Shown: positions 11,561 to 24,620, counted from the first letter of the stretch. The stretch: 64,000 nucleotides of DNA from Agriotes lineatus (GCA_940337035.1 OW679197.1:42662466-42726465); one strand, 5' to 3'. Numbers and translations are program-made. The notes: generated by a model not told the origin, from the letters alone.

Positions 11561-14559
11561 TGTTTTGTTTATTATTTTTCTTGTATTTCTTCAATCTGCC
11601 TCAACTTTGCCCCTCAAAGTCATTGTAACTAAGTAGTGGTCACTTCTCGTCTCCGCTCCGCTTTTTACTAAAAAATAAAGCTTGTTTAACGAAATACAAG
11701 CTCCTTAAAAGCAGTTTTGTACTTACAGTTATAAGAATTTTTCTCTTATTTTTGATAGAATTTCCGGCTTTTTTCTTTGGTTGTATGAAAATACACCCTA
11801 TAACATACATGACAAAAGCTTTGATTAATTTTCATTATAATTTGAATTTTATACTACCAAATTTGGAGAAAAAGTGTAAATTCTTTATCACAATCATGAA
11901 GGGTTCTGTTAGGAAATTTTATGAGCGAACCCAACATTTGCAGTCACACCGCTGTATATTACGTTTGTAATTAAAACTGTTCAAGCTTGATTTTTGAGAT
12001 GTTGAAGCTTCTGTCATTTTCGAAAGCTTCTTGAGGCTTTCCATGTTTTTAAATACGTAAATATGATTAAAATATTCACATTCATTTCTAAAGTTTGTAA
12101 TAAATCAATTGTAAGCTGTAAAAAAGAGACTTCGCCATTGAGTTTTCTGCTGGGAAATGGTTGCATGGTATAAACGTTGTAATTTTATTATTGTTGTAGG
12201 CGAGACTAAACGCAAATCTAATTTGACAACAACCAATGTTGAAAGCTTTATGTCATTGCATTCCCATTGTAAATAAGGAAGCGAGGTAATCCTGTACTTC
12301 AGACGTTTTCAGTCATGGAATTACTTCCAAAGGACTCGAGCCAACGTCTAGACTGCATAAACTGGCCGGCCGGGCTGTAACGATTCTTTGTTTAAATTTG
12401 GAAAATGTTCTCTTCTCATATTTCCAGCACGCGATTTTGAAAGTGTTAGCGGTCTGTTTTATTCAACTTAGCCTCGGAGCCTCTTACATTGCTGCTTTGG
12501 TGAGAGCGCGTTTATTTAGCTACTAATACTGTTTATAATAAATTAAAAGTAACGCGGCCAGCAAGGAAAAATATTAACTTCAGCTCAATGGGGATATGTG
12601 TAACGTAGGGTAAGCTAATAAAAGCTGAAGATGTGCTTTATCGGCCGTTTGGCTCGATGACTGACCATGATGCTTAGCTTTCATTTCCAGCTGACGAAAT
12701 ATTAACTCGGTGTTACATACACTCTCAGGAACAAATTAATATAGCTTGCCGACAATGAAAAACGCAAGGCTGAACATACTACATGCTCATGCTTATTCAA
12801 TAAAGGTTTCAAAACAATTGTAGAATATAATGTTACGTAAAAAGCGACCAAATAGTAGATTCTCGCACAAGTGTTAATAGCACCATCGTTAATGTATCTT
12901 ATAACGAACGTCGACATTTGTTTGTATTATTGTTCATAAAGGTTTTTTCAACACTCTAATTGTATTATAATTGTTTTTAATACCAAATACAAACTTATAT
13001 ATGTCGGTATTTGAACATAAGCATCGTAAGAAACACAACTTGCATCCAAAGAACTAAAATACGAGATTGGTTCGTTAAGTATCTGATCTACACCAATGTC
13101 TTCCTAATTGGTCTTCTCAGTGGAAAACGTCAGAATAAGAAAGACAAAAGAAAGCGCGTCAAACTGTATCGCACCCTTAAACGAGGGGTGAGCACAGCCC
13201 TAGGTAGCTCGCACTCTCGGTAGAAAATATGGTGTGAGTAAGGACTAGGCAGCCATCCTTAGGAGTAAATACCATCTTTATGAAGCAACAAAATTTGGGG
13301 CGCCTCGTTAAAAACCAAATCTAGCTACCGATCAAATCACCACCTACCTTGTAAGCCTCTTACTTCAACCTAAATTAAAAAAAAACAAACGAGCCAGTTC
13401 ATGTAGGGCCGTAGCGTGAATACACAAATAAAATATAAACCACTAACAGTTAATAGAATTTAATATTCAACAACAGTTAACAATTATCCAGCATAAATAA
13501 AACTGTAGGCTCAACTAGGCCCAGAATAAATAATGAAATGAATTTGGATTCAGTCAAATCGTAACATACAAATATTACGAATTATTAAAATTTGACACAC
13601 ATTATGGAATAAAACTCATTAAAAAGGCTCACGCCAGCAATAACGTGGCAAAAAATTTATATCCGGCTATTACTAGGCACCTTAAGGATGCTTGTGGAAA
13701 TAAGTATTAGGTACATACAAAATTCCAGTCACCCTAATTGACGAAATACTAAGGCTTCAAGCGGTACAAACAAACTAGTATTTATCGCGTACAGTTTGGC
13801 AATCGAATCTTTCGTAGAACTATTTATTTTAGGCAATAGTCCTTTACCGATAAATAAAAAACAAGCAAGTTGAAAACTAATGCATGCACTTACGAAACGT
13901 AGTTGGAAGCACTATCTTGCGATCCTAAATAGGGTCATGCCAGCCCCTGCATGGAAATGTTGGATTGAGCCCTGAAGCGGATACGTCTCCAAAACTGCTC
14001 GCATCTGAGAGACACGCCGCAGAAGTCAATTGCTACGATGAATTCTTCAACAGCAGCAGATCGCTAGGAACCCGCCATCCTTATTAGCTTGATGCCTGAG
14101 AGCCGGTGGCTTATAGTAAGGGCATGGAAGTAAGCCTAATACCATGATATTTGTTCTCGCAGAAAAACGAAAAATGATAATCTCACCACAGTTAGAAATC
14201 GGCCTGAACGTGCTTGAAGAGACACCGCTGTGCCTACTTCAATCGTTGCAGAAATTCTAGGCTAAATTATATTGAGCCTAGCCTTCCTTGTACACGGCTC
14301 ACTTTCGAAAGAAATCTCGCAGCGAGAAATTCTTCGCAGATGTTCATATTCCATATTCGAAAACAAACTGCATCGAAGAACTATAGTTACTAACGTAACT
14401 CAAAATGAAATGGAGCGTTACAAAAGTTCGAGCAATGTCAAAACACTACTAACTGTTTCTTAGCCACGAAGGTGTTGTTTATAATAAGTACTACATAATG
14501 TTAGACGGTGAACAAGGAATACTACCTGGGAGTTTTGCTACGATACAATAAGCACATAG
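11561..14559. other. Unassigned region, partly less A+T-rich
   Basis: I find no supportable gene. About 13060-14260 contains more balanced sequence than its flanks and leads toward the RT tail at 14560-15010, so it could be the worn 5' part of a retroelement, but I recognise no domain in it. The short ORFs at 11752-11970, 12702-12917, 13011-13223 and 14272-14463 have no recognisable similarity. Confidence 0.4.
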
Positions 14560-15010
14560 GTAAACAAAGGTAAGAATTAAAAAAAGCTTAATTAGACCGA
14601 TCATGATATGTACGTGTGAAAGACCTGACATAGCACAAACAAAAGATTGTTGGAGACAACTGAGATGAAGGTCTTCAGAAAAATAGTCGGAAAAGTTTAA
14701 GAGATCAAGAGCGCAATGAAAGCATTAGTAACATGATTAATATCAGTCCTATAAATGTATGGATGGAACAAAGACGAAGCCTATGGAATCAACATATCAA
14801 CAGGATTGATAAAAATAGAATGGTGAAGAAAGCGAGACATGGGTCTTCGAAAGAACGAATAAGTGTTGGTGGACCGATGCAACGATAAAAAGACAACGTA
14901 GAAAACTGTTAATATACAAGTTAAAAGAAGAGTATGAACAAAAAGAATAGCAGATCTTTGAGGAGATTGAAAGATGCAATGAAGAAAAAGTAGCCTCTGG
15001 AAAAGTGGCA
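14560..15010 (+). pseudogene. C-terminal fragment of an RTE-like reverse transcriptase
   Basis: Plus-strand frames encode segments typical of the tail of these RTs: KLIRPIMIY near 14590, EMKVFRKIVGKV near 14665, then INVWMEQRRSLWNQHINR and a GGPMQR segment (the usual RRSxGRPRKRW motif) near 14750-14890. At least one frameshift and several stops interrupt it. The catalytic domain is missing, so this is a truncated copy. It resembles the minus-strand fragment at 55230-55750. Confidence 0.72.
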
Positions 15011-15934
15011 CTTTCGCTAAGACAGCTCACTCGCCCAGTCATCCTATATTACCCACGACTTTTTGGTCAAAACCCTCATTAGTAACGCTTGCATCTTGAC
15101 ATGGCTCCTTGCGATTCAAAAAGTATCAAGTACGACACAATAAACCATTAATAAAAAGATTTAACAGAAAATGTAGTGATATCGGTACAAATGACTTCAG
15201 GAGTTGCAGGTGGGTGATCAAGTGTAAGATTTAATTGAGCAGAACATTTTAAGCCGATTAATGAAATTAGTTACTTTTTGTGTGGTTTAGAAGTAAAGAC
15301 TAAATACTTATAATGAGGTTTCCTTATACTTTATGGCTTTTCGCATGTAAACAAATAGAGACATGGTTTTATGTAAACCACAATGTGTAAAACAAAGACT
15401 TAACCGTTGTAATGGAAATTAATGGCAACTTAATTAATCACAACCCTAATTATGAAGCCAAAACGGCGGCTCAATGGAGATCTCCCTCTTGTTTACTTTA
15501 AACATGGCAGAATTCTGTTAAAATTTAAATACTATGTACGAATACGGGTCACTGCAACTAATTTTATTTACGACAACAATTACAATAATAGAAAAAAGTA
15601 TGGCGAAGTTATAAGAATATTATCAAAGCTATTATCATTGTTAAAATCACTAAATTATATATGTGAAAACACGAGCTCTGAAATTAAAATTTGTATCGAA
15701 CGGGTAAACACAGTAAAATGTGAATATTTGGTCCATAGCAGTTTGCTAAAATTTCCTTTATATATACTGAAACCATATCTAGCTATCACCATTCACGAAA
15801 TATTTATTCATGGTGCTGGATATTTTTTAATGATGTAAATGGTATAACTGGACTTAGTAGGGACGTTGGTGCAAATAAGGTTAGCTTACATTACAGTGGT
15901 ATTTGGTAGAACATACATACATGTCCCATTATTC
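15011..15934. other. Unassigned region with one lone ORF
   Basis: An ORF of 128 codons (15452-15838, plus) occurs here. Its translation is rich in I, Y, N and K, has no domain I recognise and no splice context, and could be a chance ORF or a repeat. A short segment near 15480 (GTTTACTTTAAACA) recurs near 22235, which favours the repeat explanation. Confidence 0.4.
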
Positions 15935-16700
15935 CCGTGTGGGCATTGGGAATTGACGAAAGCTCTCCACGTCACTGTCATTTACGATTCTTCTTAACCG
16001 GTTTATGGTCATATTGGTTTCAGTATCAAATGTGCGTCTCGAAGTGATCTTAGGTTTTCCTCGTTTTCTACTCCCGTGTGGGTTTCGATTGTAAAACTAC
16101 CCTACAAGGTTAATTTTTGCTTTCCTAAGAGTACGACTTATCCACCCATATGTACGTCTTCGTATTTCTTCATCAATGTTTTGCTTTTCTCATTAGCTCT
16201 TAACTTATTACTCTATTTGGCCATCTAATTCCGAGGATATATCTTCAACATCAGCTGACAGAAGTCTGAAGCTTCGTTTCAATAATACTTGTCACGCACC
16301 ACGAATTTGCTTTCCATATTTTCCTCATTTTAATGAAAACATCTCGCATTGTTAATTTTACTCGCAATATCGCGCACCGAGCCACCGCGCACCGAGCCAC
16401 TGTCACTTGATATTATGCTGTCATGATATTTTTGTATAATGCTACCACAGTGTACATCGTTATTGTTTGTTTTATTTGTTGTCATCATTTCAGTTTTATT
16501 CAAATTAATCTTTAAGCCCGCTTTCTTTGTTCTTGTAACAGAGTTAAACTTTTCTTGCATTGCTTGTGAATTGTGTGATAAACAAGCATATGTCGTCGGC
16601 AGTGTTAAGTTCCAGTTTATTCCCCTTTTTATATCCATACACTGTTCGACTACAATCCTTAAGGTGTTAATGTTATCAGTTATCAAAAATTATTCCAAAA
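15935..16700 (-). pseudogene. RTE-like reverse transcriptase, C-terminal half, frameshifted
   Basis: On the minus strand from 16686 the reading includes CLSHNSQAMQEKFNSV, KKAGLKINLNKTEMMTTNKT and IISSDSGS, which is the RT segment just after the catalytic YADD. After frameshifts it continues with ILGIRWPNRVIS, EIRRRTYGWISRTLRKAKIN and NPHGSRKRGKPKITSRR near 16230-16040, the characteristic end of RTE-like ORFs. The YADD box itself is lost. The 3' side (lower coordinates) ends close to a short CATA run at 15907-15920, which could be the element's tail. Confidence 0.75.
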
Positions 16701-17809
16701 TTCCAAAAAAATCAAGTCACGAATTACCACAATCTCTAGACTACGAGGGCACAATCACCGGCCGACCGACTCAGTGAAGACGATTAGGTTCGAAATCAAG
16801 AGTAATTGTTACGGGCGCCAACAAGTTTTTACTCACGACTATTGTGCCCCAATAGCATGGAGAAAACTTATAAATTCAAATAACGTAGTCACATGTTAAA
16901 TAATCCTGCAAGAAAAAAACACACAAGGCCAGGTGGCAGCAACGAAATAAGATCTACGAAAACAGTAACAATGTAAAATATTTAATTGGTGTTCATGCAT
17001 ACAATAGCTAGTACAGTGGTACCTACGAATAATGTTACGTAAGGTGCACCTCATATATGACTTTTGCTACACGGTTGTATCAGCATAAATCATCACATAC
17101 TTAATTCAGACAAAGGACAATTAGGTGTATGTAGTATAATTAACTTACATTAATTCGACAAATTACAGAACAACTGAAGGTTGGATGAAGGTGCTTAAAC
17201 TGAATATCATTTAAGCAAATAAAAACCGGGTCCTGACGGGAACCAGCTAGCGCTGCTACAATCGGCACAGCTAAAGTAGTCTCAACATATTTAAAATACA
17301 CAACCAAAGAGTGTTACAAAATTAGTACAGCGGTCATAATGAGTATAAACACTACTACTACGGCATATAGCGGCAAGTGGCGAGGAGGACTCGACAGGAA
17401 CCAACGTGAGTTAATCCAGACGCTCAAAACTTGATAAGGGCCACGGAACTGAACCAAGCGTCATAAAATGGCTGGCTGCTAGATGCAATTGATTAGTTAA
17501 CGCAAGTCACTGGTAGATACGGGAGCAGCTGGCAAATGCAACCTAAGAATATGTGTCATTTGCACGGAAATTTGTGGGAGTTTGCTTGCAATCTTAACTC
17601 CGCCTATCGGCGCAGACTTACATGTCCAAAACTCGCTTCTACACCAAAACTCTGCCAAACGGCGTGGAGCACACAACGATTCAAATGCAGACTAACTCCC
17701 CCATCGGATTATAGAACGCGAAAAACGTGCAAGCTGCTTGCTTCGCTGCAGAAATCAGAACGAAGGCCGAAAACGCCATGCGTGCCATGAGTGATTTCTT
17801 CTGAAGCCT
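16701..17809. other. Unassigned region, less A+T-rich near its right end
   Basis: No domain is recognisable. Around 16803 there is TGTTACGGGCGCC, which resembles the start of some LTRs, but I cannot find a matching second LTR, primer-binding site or pol gene. The ORF at 17536-17790 lies in the most balanced part; its Pro/Arg/Cys/Lys-rich translation matches nothing I know. Confidence 0.35.
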
Positions 17810-18631
17810 GCTTGTTCTTTACGGATGTCTCTGCCCACAAAATTAATTGTTTTGTTTATTATGATCTCATAAATTATTTCGTTTTTTGAGCTCAATAAGC
17901 GAATTTCGCTTCAATTTGAACAGTTTGTTAGATCTCCAGTTTTTGTAATTTTAACAATAATCCTTCTTTCCAGTCACTGGGAAAGATTTCTTCATTCCAT
18001 ATTTTCACAAGTAATGAGTAATCTAGGGTGGTTGGAATATGTAACTTTAACATGTCTGTAGTGACTTGGTCTATATCTGGAGCTTTTCCCCTCTTCAGTT
18101 TAATAGCTGTCTCTTATTTCTTTTCTTGTGGGCGGGTTAAAATTTATTTCCAGTTCTGCATTTTGTATTTTCTCAGCAGGCTGCTGTGTTTACCGCCATC
18201 TATGTAACTGAGCTTTTGTTTGTTTTCAATATTTGTCAATTTCTATCTCGATCTCCAATACTTTTTACTTTGTTTGCTAGTTTGTTAATGTCTTTGTATA
18301 CAGATTTAATGTTTCCATTGTCTGCTGCATTTTGTGCTTGTGTTTCTACATTTGTTTTCGTTTGCTTAATGCTTCTAGTAATCTTATTCGTGTGCTTCCA
18401 ATTCTTTCTTTGAGCTTTTTCTTTTCATTTATCTTTTCCCATGTATATGTACATATCCATTATATACGTTGTGTTACCATTATGCCAAGAACTTTTTTCA
18501 TTGTGGAAATGTATGTTTTTTTATATCTCGACCGTAATTCTAAATCCTCATAATCCATTTCTTCGGCACTTTTATTTATCATTATACATTTTTTTCTTAC
18601 TCTTCTGTCTGATATTACCTTTTTATGTCAT
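17810..18631 (-). pseudogene. RTE-like element, linker and start of reverse transcriptase
   Basis: Minus-strand reading gives a lysine-rich linker (KINEKKKLKERIGSTRIRLL near 18400), then NAELEINFNPPTRKEI, an LKRGKAPDIDQVTTDMLK segment near 18090, and VKIWNEEIFPSDWKEGLLLK near 18000-17950. This is the N-terminal part of the RT domain (the conserved GKAPGxDxxxxEMLK and P-x-x-W-K motifs). Several frameshifts and stops occur and the catalytic core is missing. The matching endonuclease lies at 19341-20110 on the same strand, so this is one element split by the TIR element at 18632-19340. Confidence 0.75.
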
Positions 18632-19340
18632 TACTTTTCTCGTCTGAAAGTATTGTAATTGCGAAAAAATCACCTTCTGAGATTTATTCAAATCTTCACG
18701 TTTTAGGGTCCCTAGATGACGAAAAACAAATTTTCTCAATTCCTTCTGTCTGTCTGCCTGTCTGTATATCATTTTTCCTCTCTGTTGGTGTAACCCAAAA
18801 ACTATGTATTGGAGGAAGACGATATTTTGCATTCAGATTGTAGATAGTTTACCTAGCTAGCATGAAACCGAGAATATTTCGGACAAATATATACCGGGCG
18901 AACACCTTAAGAAATAAACTTTTGTTTATTTTTACTTTAACTGAGAAATAGATAAAAGTAGCAATTTGAATGTACCTCAGGCTTTACCCTTGACGAAAAT
19001 GGGAACCAACAGATACACAATAAATGTTCTAAAAAATAAAACATGGGTTAACAATAAATGCGTTCTATTTAAGGCAGCCGCATCTCCCCGATCGGAGGCG
19101 TCCTTGGTGGACGAGGCGACAAACGCATGCTTTACTTCGGACTAAGCGCAGATAATTCATATTGCATTCGCTGGCTAGTTCGCTGGTAATGTTTTTTTAT
19201 TTAAAAATTTCAATAATTTGCATTTCCAAGTGTTTTCTTTTATTGTTTCAGTATTATTACGAACGTGAAGGTACTTTTACCCCTATTTTTCTTTGATTTT
19301 TAAAATTCTTGAGTGTCACAAGTCCACTTGCAAGGGAAGT
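18632..19340 (-). mobile_element. TIR-bounded interspersed repeat, copy A
   Basis: This segment separates the endonuclease and RT of the RTE-like element. Its right end is CAAGGGAAGT (19331-19340); the left end ACTTTTCTCG is a worn version of the ACTTCCCTTG found in copy B. Read on the minus strand it is similar in order to copy B (25531-28768): the AACTTCCCTTGCA start, a CTACTTTTATC segment, a GGTGTTCGCCC segment, AATGCAAAATATCGTC, CAGACAGACAGACAG and ATCTAGGGACCC. No ORF belongs to it. Superfamily is undetermined; I see no clear target duplication. Confidence 0.55.
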
Positions 19341-20110
19341 TCTGAGTAAAACTTTTTACAGGTTTTATTTCCCGTTTCTATAACCCTTATTGCTGTATTT
19401 TCTTCGTGAGATCGATCTGAACCTTTTCCACTAAAAAATGAAGGTCCGATTCAATGTGGGTCCCTCTTATTTCGCATATCCCGTACTGATTTGCTACTAA
19501 TACACAAGTGGTCTGTTCGGCTTTTCGGTTTTCTGCTTGGTGATCCAGGTTATTTTGAGTTGTATGTTTAAACAAGGTTACCAACTGTTTGCAAATATTT
19601 ATATAATTTCTAACATTAGTCCACCATCTTCATTTCTCTCACGCACGCCTTGTTCTCCCATAATGTGTTCAGTGTCATCATATTCTTTCACTATCCATTG
19701 CCCATTAACAAAAGTACATCTGTTCTGTTTATTTTTGACGTTATTGAGAAGGTTGTAGAATTCTTCCTTTCTTTCGCGCTTCGAAACTTCTGTTGGTGCA
19801 TGGCATTGCATTAATGTGACTTTATTCTTTTTTACGTATAACTCTCAAAATAGCTCTTGCTGAGACTGGTGCCCATCTATTAACATATTTCTAAATATTT
19901 TACGTAAAAGGGTACCTACTCCATATTCGTGAATTTCATTGGCGGCGGTTAATCCGGAATATATGTAGTAGCAGTCTTCAGTTTCTAATCCTCCACTATC
20001 TTTCCACCTTTTCTCACTTATTCCTAATATATCAAGATTATATCTCGTCATCTCATTAATTGTTTGATTAACTCTGGCAGCTTGATAAAGTGTTTTTACA
20101 TTCTATTTTT
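19341..20110 (-). pseudogene. RTE-like element, apurinic-type endonuclease domain
   Basis: Minus-strand reading begins near 20110 with NVKTLYQAARVNQTINEM, then TRYNLDILGISEKRWKDSGG (19990-20050; the conserved E of the LGISExRW motif is present), then MQCHAPTEVSKRERKEEFYN (19750-19811), a GEQGVRERNEDGGLM segment, and DHQAENRKAEQ near 19540 with the IESDLHFL version of the usual SDHHLV box. These are the ordered motifs of the exonuclease-endonuclease-phosphatase domain that nicks target DNA in non-LTR elements. The GDFNA catalytic box is lost. Frameshifts separate the pieces. Confidence 0.8.
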
Positions 20111-22382
20111 CAGGTACATTCCGTTTCTATTTTTGTACTGGATAATCATGGTTTCTATTTATATCCTTTTTGTCTGCTACTCTTTCTTCCTTTTTTATTG
20201 CCATTTTCGTTTTTAAATTTCCATCCAGCTGGTTTTTGCTCAGTTTTTTGTTTAATTTTTATAAGCCCTCCTTCCTCTTCACTCCATGTATATCTTAAAT
20301 TCGGCATCCTGCACGCACATAGGTGCCTTTATCCCTTTCTTCCTTCGATGCTCGTATTTCTGCCTGAATTTTTTGTTCTTCAACGTTTATATAAATGTTT
20401 TTCGCCCAATTTGTAGCTATTTTTGTTTAAGAACTTCTCATTTCCTGATCAAAATTATGTAAATTTACTATTATTATTATTATTTTATCTTGTTTTCCTG
20501 TCTTGTAAGCAGATTCTACATCATAATTTGGTAGAACAGTTGTCTTAAATACATCCGCAATTCCGCATGCGACATATTGGTGTAATTTATAGCCTTCTAG
20601 CTTAAAAAATTAACCCAGCATTTAATAAACATTACTCTTGTACGAGTACATGCTAGATATAAATATTTAAAAAATATATTCCTAATATAAATATCGTATA
20701 CATAAGTATATGTATACAAAGTTATAAATATTCAAAAGCAATACAGATATGTTATATCTGTAAAGTCCAAGCCAAAAATAACCCAGCTGCTTGCTCGGTT
20801 TTTTATTTAGTGTTCTGGTTTTGTCGCGGAAAATCTCCATGTACTTTGAAATTCTAAAACAGATCTATATTTCACCTACATAATGACGGCTCTAGTATGC
20901 CGATCCGTGAACATACTCTAAGGAAAGTGTGTGCAGTGAAGGCTCTACGATGATACCTTTGATATAGGGGCCAGGTTTATAAAGCCTGTTTTATTTAAAT
21001 ATTAGTGAAGTGCTAGTAAATGTATGTAGAAATTGAAACTCTTAGATAAGTATAACACACTCACTGTTAGAAAAAAATTGCAGAACAGACTCTAAATTAG
21101 GGAATTGCACTAATTATAGCCTCTTAAAAACCCGTCGTTGATAACATTGAAAAGCTGCAATGCTGCAGTACCTTTCGTTAACTAAAAATTATTAAAGCAT
21201 GCGCATGTAAGTTATATACACAACAAATTTTTTAATATAGTTCAAAAATGCTTCGCCCAGAACTATCTCAATCGCATCAAGTTCTACCTCCAAGCTTATA
21301 AATGCTTTATTGCGGACGTTTATCCACACAAAAAGTGACGCCAAGTCTACGTGGACGGCACTAGATGCATATGATTTAACATTCTGCCCAGCAGGTTGGA
21401 TGACTTCCAACACGTTTCTTAGATCCCGTTGTGCAAGTGACCATTCAAAATTTATTTTTATTTTTGCTAACTATTCTAAAAATGCGGCCCGCTCAACGGA
21501 AAACACGTCCGTTCTTAATATAAAAAGCTATTTCACTACAAACCGTAGTATGTGAATAGGTATTACGTTCGAAACAAATGAAAGATTATTCACCTTTTTC
21601 AGCCAAGATTAGCAATCAAAAAACGTAAGGTAAATATATGGGATACTAAAAAGAGCAATCATCATTTGAATGAATCAATTGTTTGTCATCGATGTTCTAT
21701 TAATCAGCGTTCAGGTGTAAATTATTAAACTTTCCGAGCAGGTCAAAACCGAGTAAGACAATTTCTGGAGCAGTTATTGCCAGATTCTATTACTATATTA
21801 GCATTTGAATTGCGTTCTACAGTTTTTTCATGTATTAGGTCGATGGCTGTTATAACTTCCTGCGAAATATGTTCGAGTCTTGAACCTTGGTGTTGACCCA
21901 ACTAAATTATGTTTTCTTAGAGTCGTTTTCTTTTATCTACAGTAATGTAGGAATGCTGGTGGCATATTCCACTTATTCTAGGAACATAATCACTGGTTTC
22001 CTATATAATAAGTTACTTCTTTATGTAGAATAGTGTCGCCTGAGTTTTTGTTTTCCAATTAATTTCGTTTTTAAGAGTTCTTGCTTTTCTTTGGTAATGC
22101 GTGAACGCAGTTAGTATTTTTCAACCATGATGTCAAAGCAACACTTCAATGAAGAATACTTTAGAAGGTAATGAACTTAAGTTACAATTAATTCCCACAG
22201 CAAGGGTATGATCTTGTTTCAGCAATATCTCTCTTTGTTTACTTTAAACACTACGGAATATGACAATAGAAATGAAATTTTAGTGCGAAATGCATAATAT
22301 GTATTTATATGTTATTCACTTATTTCATCCACTATCTATTTTGAACGCTAGGAAAACGCTCTGAATGTACTAAATAGATATT
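20111..22382. other. Gene-free region; start may be the 5' flank of the RTE-like element
   Basis: The T-rich first 350 bases are antisense to an A-rich stretch that probably precedes the endonuclease of the 17810-20110 element. From about 20450 onward I see only A+T-rich DNA with short runs such as a TTA/ATT run near 20470 and no supportable gene. Confidence 0.4.
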
Positions 22383-22503
22383 TATGTATTTAGTGTGTAA
22401 AGAGAGCCATTTTGGTATGAGGATGCTAGTTTCGTGCCGAGCGGTAGCGAGGCGCGAAAAAGCAACCAAATACCAAAATGGCTCTTTACACTCGAAATAC
22501 ATA
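22383..22503. repeat. Palindromic hairpin repeat 1
   Basis: Left arm TATGTATTT...AGAGCCATTTTGGTA (22383-22417) pairs with right arm TACCAAAATGGCTCT...AAATACATA (22471-22503). An inner stem TTTCGTGCC/GGCGCGAAA frames an apex reading GAGCGGTAGCGAG, which is C+G-rich against an A+T-rich background. There is no ORF and no visible target duplication. Just outside the right arm is TTTTCTACGGTC, the inverse of GACCGTAGAAAA at 22979. Confidence 0.65.
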
Positions 22504-22981
22504 CAACATTTTTTCTACGGTCCTAAATAAATAACAAAATTGTTAAATAATTGAAATTGCGATACACGCCATTTGATGAAGTCGTTGTACCGCCGTTCAT
22601 AAAGGCCGCGCGATTTGGCCGGGAACAACACTCGTTGTTTGCTGTCTGGGTCGCATCAAATACTTCAGGCGGGGTGCAATTACCTTCAGATTCCATCTTC
22701 AACTTCACAAAAACTCACAAACTCAATAAATCTGTTGCGTGATGATGGACGCACCGTGATGCAATTGTCAATAATTTTAGCCAGTTCCAGAAAAATGACG
22801 AATTAAATTAATAATCAGGTTAGCCATGGCGATGCGTAAAGTAAAATGAAGTGACGCGATTATTTCATTAAGACATTGTTTACGTCGTTGCGATGCTAAA
22901 ATGGTTACTAGGGAAAAAATGTGTGAATCGCTAACTTTTCGCATTGACAGTGAGCGCTTAATAGTCAGTTTTAAAGGTGAC

Positions 22982-23131
22982 CGTAGAAAATAGTATATTG
23001 TGGGACAAGTGGTTGAAATAAAATTTCAACGTTGAGAGTGGTTTTTTTCAACGAGCGAAGCGAGTTGAAAAAAGTAACTCGAGACGTTGAAATTTTATCA
23101 ACCACGAGTTGCATATACTATTTTTTCTACG
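22982..23131. repeat. Palindromic hairpin repeat 2
   Basis: Left arm starts CGTAGAAAATAGTATAT and includes GTGGTTGAAATAAAATTTC; the right arm is its inverse, ending ATATACTATTTTTTCTACG. The apex is CAACGAGCGAAGCGAGTTG (23050-23068). It is an imperfect palindrome with arms of about 70 bp. The GTGGTTGAAAT word recurs in the small palindrome at 23261-23285. Confidence 0.7.
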
Positions 23132-23260
23132 AATTTTCACTCATTTTAACAAATTAATGCACTTTAGAAAAAAGTAAACATAAAGTGACATTTCTCTTGT
23201 CACCAATTGAATGTCAAACAGTTTGAAATCCCGGTAGTCCGAGCATTTCAATCTCTAGTG

Positions 23261-23285
23261 GTTGAAATGCAATTTCAACCACCGG
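23261..23285. repeat. Small perfect palindrome
   Basis: GTGGTTGAAAT is followed by three bases and its exact inverse ATTTCAACCAC. The arm is the same word as in hairpin 2, so this is probably a fragment of that family. Confidence 0.6.
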
Positions 23286-23906
23286 AATCGATGTCAAAAT
23301 GACTGATTTCAATGCCATGAGTAGAAAAAAATATTTATTTCAACAAAATTCAAATTTTAATTTCTGTTTGATTTAATAATTCTCACATTCAGGAAAAAGT
23401 GCTCCACTCAATTCAGGTACCTCTATTATAGTTACTGAGTTTAAAAGTGTTTGTAATTAGCGGGAGTTTGTGAAATTTCCTTAGAATAAAGCAAATACCA
23501 GGGACCTATATGGGCGGGCAGCAGGCAGTACATCTAGATTTATGTATTTATTTATCGAATTTTTAAATTACAAAACTTTTCAATTCTTAACGTATTTGGT
23601 TATTTTCAGTGGTATGTGCTGTGGTTTGCTAGATAATGTAAAAAGCTACTGAAAATGTAACTTTTTAAAACCTTGCGTGCTTTAGCTCAACTATTATAAT
23701 TGCTGTACCGATAACAGCAACTACGTTTCATTTAATTGATGGTTAGTTACAGTAATTAGAAGTTTCTGACAACAGGTAATTGGTTGAAGTACTCGGCTAA
23801 TTTACATTGGCTCAGTTTTATAGATGTCTCGATTTACCGTATTCAGACCAAAATTGTTTGCAGCCACAAAACGTACTGGTATTAGTTAAATTTGAAAACA
23901 AATTAT

Positions 23907-24100
23907 CACTTATAATACCATGAGTAGTCAAAGTTATGTCGAATATTTTTGCCGCGGTATCACGAATGTCCATTGCGCTTAGTATCGATTAGGACGAGTG
24001 CGCTAGCACGAGTACTAATCCTAAGCGCAATGGACATGAGTAGTGATACCATCGCAAAAATATTCTACTTAACTTTGACTAAGAATGGTATTCGAGAGAC
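23907..24100. repeat. Sub-hairpin on left arm of the composite repeat
   Basis: The left half contains AGTCAAAGTTATGTCG, ATGTCCATTGCGCTTAG and ATTAGGACGAGTGCG; the right half gives their inverses CACGAGTACTAATC, CTAAGCGCAATGGACAT and AACTTTGACT. The apex lies near 24002. Confidence 0.8.
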
Positions 24101-24620
24101 TATTCAATGAACCAAACTACTTTTTCAAATTAGTTTTCAGTAAATCTAGCACGAAACTACACAATTTCTATAGTAACAGAACACTAATATTGACTTTTTC
24201 TAATAAAAATCAAATTTGTTTAAAATATTCACTGTACCACTAGTGAAAATTGTCGATTATTTTCACTAGTGAAAATTGTCAATATAGTTCTTTTTTATTG
24301 GCTCAAAGACGTCAAATCTTGTATTTTTATTGGTCAGTTTTTGATAGATGACAAGTGAGTTGAATAGTCATGACTATTCAATTCACCTGTCATCTGCCAA
24401 AAAGTGACCAATGAAAATCCAGAATTCTGACTTTTCTTGACCAATCAAAAAAATATCAGTGGATATATCTTCCTAGAAGGTATTCAAGTGACTATTTTTA
24501 ACAAATGCGATTTTTATTAGAAAAAGTCAATATTAGTGTTTTGTTACTATAGTAATTGCGCAGTTTGTTGCTAGATTTACTGAAAACTAATTTGAAAAAG
24601 TAGTTTGGTTCATTAAATAG

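Noticed and set aside
15452..15838. Open frame of 128 codons
   Set aside because: No domain, no splice context, biased I/Y/N/K composition; kept only as a remark because one segment recurs near 22235.
16803..16830. Start of an LTR (TGTTACGGGCGCC)
   Set aside because: No second LTR, primer-binding site or pol sequence could be found nearby.
17536..17790. ORF of 84 codons in a less A+T-rich segment as a host gene
   Set aside because: No acceptor or donor in frame and no recognisable similarity.
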